A stretch of 64,000 nucleotides of DNA, taken from Mesostigma viride (Eukaryota; Streptophyta; Mesostigmatophyceae; Mesostigmatales; Mesostigmataceae). The notes beneath the pieces were generated by a model. That model had not been told where the DNA came from, ran no database searches, and saw only the letters and a list, made by a program, of their open reading frames with translations. A program made the position numbers and the translations under genes. This document shows positions 60,364 through 64,000 of the stretch, piece after piece (within the stretch, counting starts at the first letter, position 1; the number at the start of each line of letters is the position of its first letter). The DNA lies in NCBI GenBank assembly GCA_009746045.1, contig RPFO01000154.1, positions 7,163,193 to 7,227,192 of the forward strand. Direction: 5' to 3'.

Positions 60364-60512
60364 GTCGCGTCTGCGTGCCACAATCTCCGGCGCCACCATG
60401 GCGGCTGGCCACTCAGCTTAATTTGGTAAAACCCAAATGAGCTGAGCTGATGTGCCTGCCTTAACTGCATGCCCTGTGGGGTGGGCGAGGACCTGTCCCA
60501 TGATTCCCCCCC
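60364..60512 (-). repeat. Start of the gypsy 3' LTR with polypurine tract
   Basis: On the minus strand, GCGAGGGGGGGAATCATGGG begins just after the pol stop: a polypurine tract (60506-60516) then the 142-bp repeat, which ends GGCACGCAGACGCGACA. The position directly downstream of pol is where a 3' LTR starts. The true LTR length is not known. Confidence 0.55.
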
Positions 60513-60531
60513 TCGCTGGCGACCGGCCCCA

Positions 60532-63500
60532 TCACGAAGACAGCGATCGTACCAAGACAAGGGCAGCGGTGACCGCAGTCAAGCTGCGGGAGGTAAACTG
60601 CGCAGCGGTGCACACTGGACAAAACCAATCCCCCTCCGGAATGCTGGTGACCACGGGCTGCAAGCACTGCATGTGCCAACCACAGTTACACTGATCACAC
60701 AATAACATGGACTCCGCCTGATCGACCCGGTGACAAACCTGACACTGGGCGTCCTTGACTCGGCGAGATGTGTGCGGTTGGAGGTCGTGGACCAAATTGG
60801 GCAGTGAGCAGGGACTGAGATTGCTGAGGTTGTCTGTCGTACGGCTCCCGTCGGCGCCCTCCAAAATTGCCACTCCCGATGGTTTGATAGCCACAATGCG
60901 CAAAATGGTGGGCCCCGCCTCCACATCCAAAGTGTGCTTCAGCTGAGTGCGCAGGAAAACATACTGCCCTGGCCTAAACCGCAGCTGGCGAGCCATGTAT
61001 GCGCCCCCCCGGCGCTGAGCGTAACGCAGGGAGTCCCTGTGCTGAGCAATGAACAAGTTGTTCATCGCGATGGGCATGACCTTCTTAAAAGTCTCTGCCC
61101 TGGCCAGCACCTCAACCAAAAATTGCTGAGCGTTGTCGAAGGCCATGGGTTCGGGGTGCGCAACCTGTGCCTCCGTAGGCAAAAGAGGATTACGCCCGAA
61201 CAGAAGGAAATACGGGGAGAAGGTAGCGAGAGACTCCTGGGGAGACATGCGATAACCCATGGCAATCCATGCCAACTCGCGATCCCACCTGGCCGACTCC
61301 GGCACCTGCAGGCTCCACTTGCGCAGCGCCTGCTTGACGGTCTGCACCAATCTCTCAGCCAAACCATTGGCCTGAGGATGCTCCCGAGAAGTGCGACGGT
61401 GATCAATAAGACATCCATCCAGCAACTCCTGGAACTCACCCCTGAACTCACCACCCTGGTCCGTGACTACCTCCGCGGGAGCCCCAAACCTGGTGATGAT
61501 GTCTGCAAAATGCTTCGCTGTGGTAGCGGCATGCTTGTCAGCAATGGGGATCAACTCAACCCATTTGCTAAAGCTCTCCACGCATACCATGACATAGAGG
61601 TTGCCGTCAGGGCTCTCCTGAAACGGCCCGCACAGATCGACGTGCCAGCGATAAAACAAGCCCTTGATGGGAAGCGACATCAGCTCCTTGGCACCATGAT
61701 CTGCGCTAAAGTTAGCCTTGGTTCGAGCACACGGGACACAGCTGGCCACTACCTGGGCCACTGTGTGTCGCATGTTATTCCACCAATAGCTGGTCCGTAC
61801 GAGGCTGAGCGTGCGATTGCCACCCAAGTGACCATACCGCTCGTGGTACGCCTGCACTATAGCAACGCGCTTGTCAGGCGGTGGGACGACCACCCTACGC
61901 TTGCCCAACAGCTTGTACAAAACCCCATCTTCCCAACCATAGGTTGCAGCCCTGTGCTGCACCCTGTTCAACTCCGTCGCCTTCTGAGCAGGAGTCCAAT
62001 CGACTGGAGTAGGAGTCAAGACAGCACCCTGCACTTGCTCCAAAACTCGACCATCTAGCCAGATATCAGCGGTGTAGCAATCAGCAAGAGAGCTACGCGC
62101 TAAGAGAGCCTGCACAGCGATCAGCTGCTGCAGAGAAGGATCAATGTCAAAGGACAGAGACCTACCCTCTTCCATAGCGCACACAGCTTTGGATGGCGTG
62201 AATGGCGACGGCCGCACCGGGTCGTCGCTGATGCCGAAGTCCGCCACAGAGTACTCGACACTGCGCCACCACGCCTCCTCCTCATCGTCGGCCGCATACC
62301 CAGCAGCGTTCACAAAGACCACAGAACCCGACGAGCCCTCGGCACCCATGGCCCGGGCTCCAGTGTGGTCAACAGTGGTAGGCATGGCGTATCGGGATAG
62401 CACATCGGCGTTGACATGGTCCTTGCCGGCCCGATGCACAATGGTCATGTGGTACTCCTGGATAATCATGGCCCATCGGGCGAGCTTACCCGTCAGGTTG
62501 GTGTTGGTCATTAGCCACTGAAGCGGCTGGTGGTCTGTCACCAGAGTAAACACGCGCCCAACTAAATACGGGCGAAAGTGCTTGATGGCCCACACCACAG
62601 CCAGTGCCTCCCCCTCATAGGAAGAATACCGGCTCTCCGCTGGGTTGTTGCTGCGACTAGCATAAGCAATAACGTGCTCGCGCCCATCACCATCCTTTTG
62701 CGCCAAGACCGCACCCAGTCCTACCTTGGACCAGTCGGTATATAACACAAACGGCAAAGCATAGTCAGGGGCGCGCAGAATCGGGGCCGACGTGAGCTCC
62801 TGCTTGATTGTCTCGATGGCGCGTTGCTGTGCGGGACCCCACGCCCACACGCACCCCTTCTTGAGTAACTCGGTCAAGGGCTTCACCTTGCTGCTGAAGT
62901 TCTCAATGTAACCTCGGTAATAGCCAGCCAAACCCAAATACGCCCGCACCCCTGAGACATCCGTGGGTACGGCGGCCTGCACAATGGATTCGACCTTGGC
63001 GGCATCAGGCGTCCGGCCACCCGGCACAATCTGATGACCAAGGAATGAGAGGGTCCGCTGGGCGAACTTGCACTTCTCAGGGTGCAGCCGCATATTATGC
63101 TCCTCGAGAGCCAAGCGAACCTGCTCCAAGTGCGCCAGGTGCTCCTCAAATGTCGCGCTAAAGACGATTACATCATCAATGTAACAAGCGGCGAAAGGAA
63201 GACCTGCAAGCACTTTGTCCATAGCTCGTTGGAAAACAGCACTAGCGTTGCGGTGCCCAAAGGGCATGCGCACCCACTCATACAAATTGCCGCCCCCCCA
63301 GAATGCAAGCTTCCGCTGATCCTCCGGCGCAACTGCGATCTGATGAAAGCCGCTACGCAGGTCCAGCGAGGACACAAACTTCACATGAGGAGATATCTTA
63401 TCCAGGACATCATCCACACGTGGCATGGGGTAACGGTCCACGGGTGTGTGTGCATTCAGCAACCGCAGATCGGTGGCCATGCGCATACCCGTCCATGCCC

Positions 63501-63978
63501 CGGTGATAGCGTCCTTCTTGGGCGCAACGACAACGGCAGCGGCATAGCTGGAGGAAGATTGCCTGATGATACCGGCATCCTCTAACTCCTTGCATTGCTC
63601 GGCTACAAAATCCAACTCGGCCTGACTCAGGCGATGCTGGCGTCGGAACAAAGGGGTGTCAGTGTCCAATGGAACACGCATGGTCCCACCATTGAAACAC
63701 CCCAGTTCATCACTTGTGAAAGCGAAGGCCCCCCTTGCAGTGCCTAGCCACTTTAGCATGGCTGAGCGCTGCGCATCAGAAAGGTGTTCGCCAATAGCCC
63801 AGGGGTGCGTATCCGCGGGATCACCCACAGCTACCGCATGTGCCTCAAGATGCGGCGCCCTAGCCGCATCGTCGTGGAACAAGGAAAAGGCTGCCACGCC
63901 TGGTGTGACACCCACCGCCGGAGCCTCGCGTGCCGCACGGTGTATTACCCGATGCAGCGTGGGCTCGCCGGCCAGCAC
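60532..63978 (-). CDS. Ty3/gypsy retrotransposon Pol (RT-RNase H-integrase) with C-terminal PHD finger, 5'-partial
   Basis: An uninterrupted 1,148-codon frame that continues beyond the window, so gag and protease are outside. RT: MATDLRLLNAHTPVDRYPMP, SSLDLRSGFHQI, YIDDVIVFS (catalytic YIDD near residue 267). RNase H: LYTDWSKVGLGAVLAQ, EGEALAVVWAIKHF, VTDHQPLQWL. Integrase: zinc-binding HERYGHLGG...CVPCARTKA, then WHVDLCGPF (Asp, about 782), VTDQGGEF (Asp, about 842) and HPQANGLAERLVQ (Glu, about 877). RT before IN identifies Ty3/gypsy. After a GQYVFLR-type SH3-like end, residues about 1078-1123 form a PHD finger (CQVCHRV, LLCDQCNCGWHMQC, WFCPVC; C4HC3) where chromoviruses carry a chromodomain. 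PHD fingers read histone H3 tails, so a role in target choice is inferred. The open frame suggests recent activity. The ATG at 63978 is only the first Met in view. Confidence 0.93.
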   Translation of the reverse strand: MLAGEPTLHRVIHRAAREAPAVGVTPGVAAFSLFHDDAARAPHLEAHAVAVGDPADTHPWAIGEHLSDAQRSAMLKWLGTARGAFAFTSDELGCFNGGTMRVPLDTDTPLFRRQHRLSQAELDFVAEQCKELEDAGIIRQSSSSYAAAVVVAPKKDAITGAWTGMRMATDLRLLNAHTPVDRYPMPRVDDVLDKISPHVKFVSSLDLRSGFHQIAVAPEDQRKLAFWGGGNLYEWVRMPFGHRNASAVFQRAMDKVLAGLPFAACYIDDVIVFSATFEEHLAHLEQVRLALEEHNMRLHPEKCKFAQRTLSFLGHQIVPGGRTPDAAKVESIVQAAVPTDVSGVRAYLGLAGYYRGYIENFSSKVKPLTELLKKGCVWAWGPAQQRAIETIKQELTSAPILRAPDYALPFVLYTDWSKVGLGAVLAQKDGDGREHVIAYASRSNNPAESRYSSYEGEALAVVWAIKHFRPYLVGRVFTLVTDHQPLQWLMTNTNLTGKLARWAMIIQEYHMTIVHRAGKDHVNADVLSRYAMPTTVDHTGARAMGAEGSSGSVVFVNAAGYAADDEEEAWWRSVEYSVADFGISDDPVRPSPFTPSKAVCAMEEGRSLSFDIDPSLQQLIAVQALLARSSLADCYTADIWLDGRVLEQVQGAVLTPTPVDWTPAQKATELNRVQHRAATYGWEDGVLYKLLGKRRVVVPPPDKRVAIVQAYHERYGHLGGNRTLSLVRTSYWWNNMRHTVAQVVASCVPCARTKANFSADHGAKELMSLPIKGLFYRWHVDLCGPFQESPDGNLYVMVCVESFSKWVELIPIADKHAATTAKHFADIITRFGAPAEVVTDQGGEFRGEFQELLDGCLIDHRRTSREHPQANGLAERLVQTVKQALRKWSLQVPESARWDRELAWIAMGYRMSPQESLATFSPYFLLFGRNPLLPTEAQVAHPEPMAFDNAQQFLVEVLARAETFKKVMPIAMNNLFIAQHRDSLRYAQRRGGAYMARQLRFRPGQYVFLRTQLKHTLDVEAGPTILRIVAIKPSGVAILEGADGSRTTDNLSNLSPCSLPNLVHDLQPHTSRRVKDAQCQVCHRVDQAESMLLCDQCNCGWHMQCLQPVVTSIPEGDWFCPVCTAAQFTSRSLTAVTAALVLVRSLSS

Positions 63979-64000
63979 GGTGCTGGTCAGCAGGGCGGTC

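Noticed and set aside
60934-62058. 374-codon + strand frame opposite the gypsy integrase
   Set aside because: It is an antisense shadow of a well-supported pol frame.

Overview
The window looks like a repeat-rich nuclear contig from a eukaryotic microbe, most likely an alga. There is no bacterial operon structure. A host gene is split by introns with GT...AG borders, several non-LTR retrotransposon families and an LTR retrotransposon are present, and long simple-sequence arrays are common. Plant/green-algal type TTTAGGG telomere-like repeats occur, and a virus of the Polinton-like (PLV) kind, typical of algae, is integrated. A green alga of the prasinophyte type would fit, but the sequence does not prove it.

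Layout. (1) 0.65-7.07 kb: an ankyrin-repeat gene in which each exon is one 99-bp repeat; its last intron is almost entirely a perfect 8-bp array of about 1.4 kb. (2) 9-19.6 kb: a retroelement graveyard. It holds two LINE ORF1 genes (one in an ORF1-only element with clear target-site duplications), a tRNA-derived SINE, truncated LINE 3' ends with (TTAA)n tails, an inverted-repeat element with a LINE inside it, and a 317-bp direct repeat. (3) 19.6-47.1 kb: an endogenous PLV bounded by inverted terminal repeats (TIRs) of about 1.1-1.2 kb, which contain telomere-like arrays. Leftward genes are a coiled-coil protein, packaging ATPase, AT-hook protein, tyrosine recombinase and primase-helicase. Rightward genes are two large presumed virion proteins, a penton-like minor capsid protein, a small amphipathic protein, the major capsid protein, a fibre-like gene and three unknowns. 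(4) 47-60 kb: more truncated LINEs, a 5.8-kb TA-flanked inverted-repeat transposon inside one of them, and LTR-like direct repeats. (5) 60.5-64 kb: a long open Ty3/gypsy pol reading frame that runs off the right edge and ends in a PHD finger.

The virus was later hit by three insertions that can be dated relative to it by target-site duplications: a 5.2-kb LINE (16-bp TSD), a 285-bp retroelement 3' end (11-bp TSD) that cuts a structural gene at codon 30, and a 3.4-kb RT-deleted LINE (10-bp TSD). The last of these contains a 1.75-kb hAT-like element (8-bp TSD). Subtracting the insertions leaves a virus of about 18.6 kb, a normal PLV size. The recombinase is intact and the ATPase nearly so; primase-helicase, penton, major capsid and fibre genes carry frameshifts. 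The integrated copy is therefore probably dead, unless the frameshifts are sequencing errors.

Three LINE families are named here by their 3' ends. Family A is RTE-like, with hairpin CACGTGAC-GCA-GTCACGTG plus a TTAA tail. Family B has an L1-type ORF1, hairpin GTGCTCC...GGAGCAC plus a TTAA tail. Family C is L1-like, has no TTAA tail and makes 16-18 bp TSDs.
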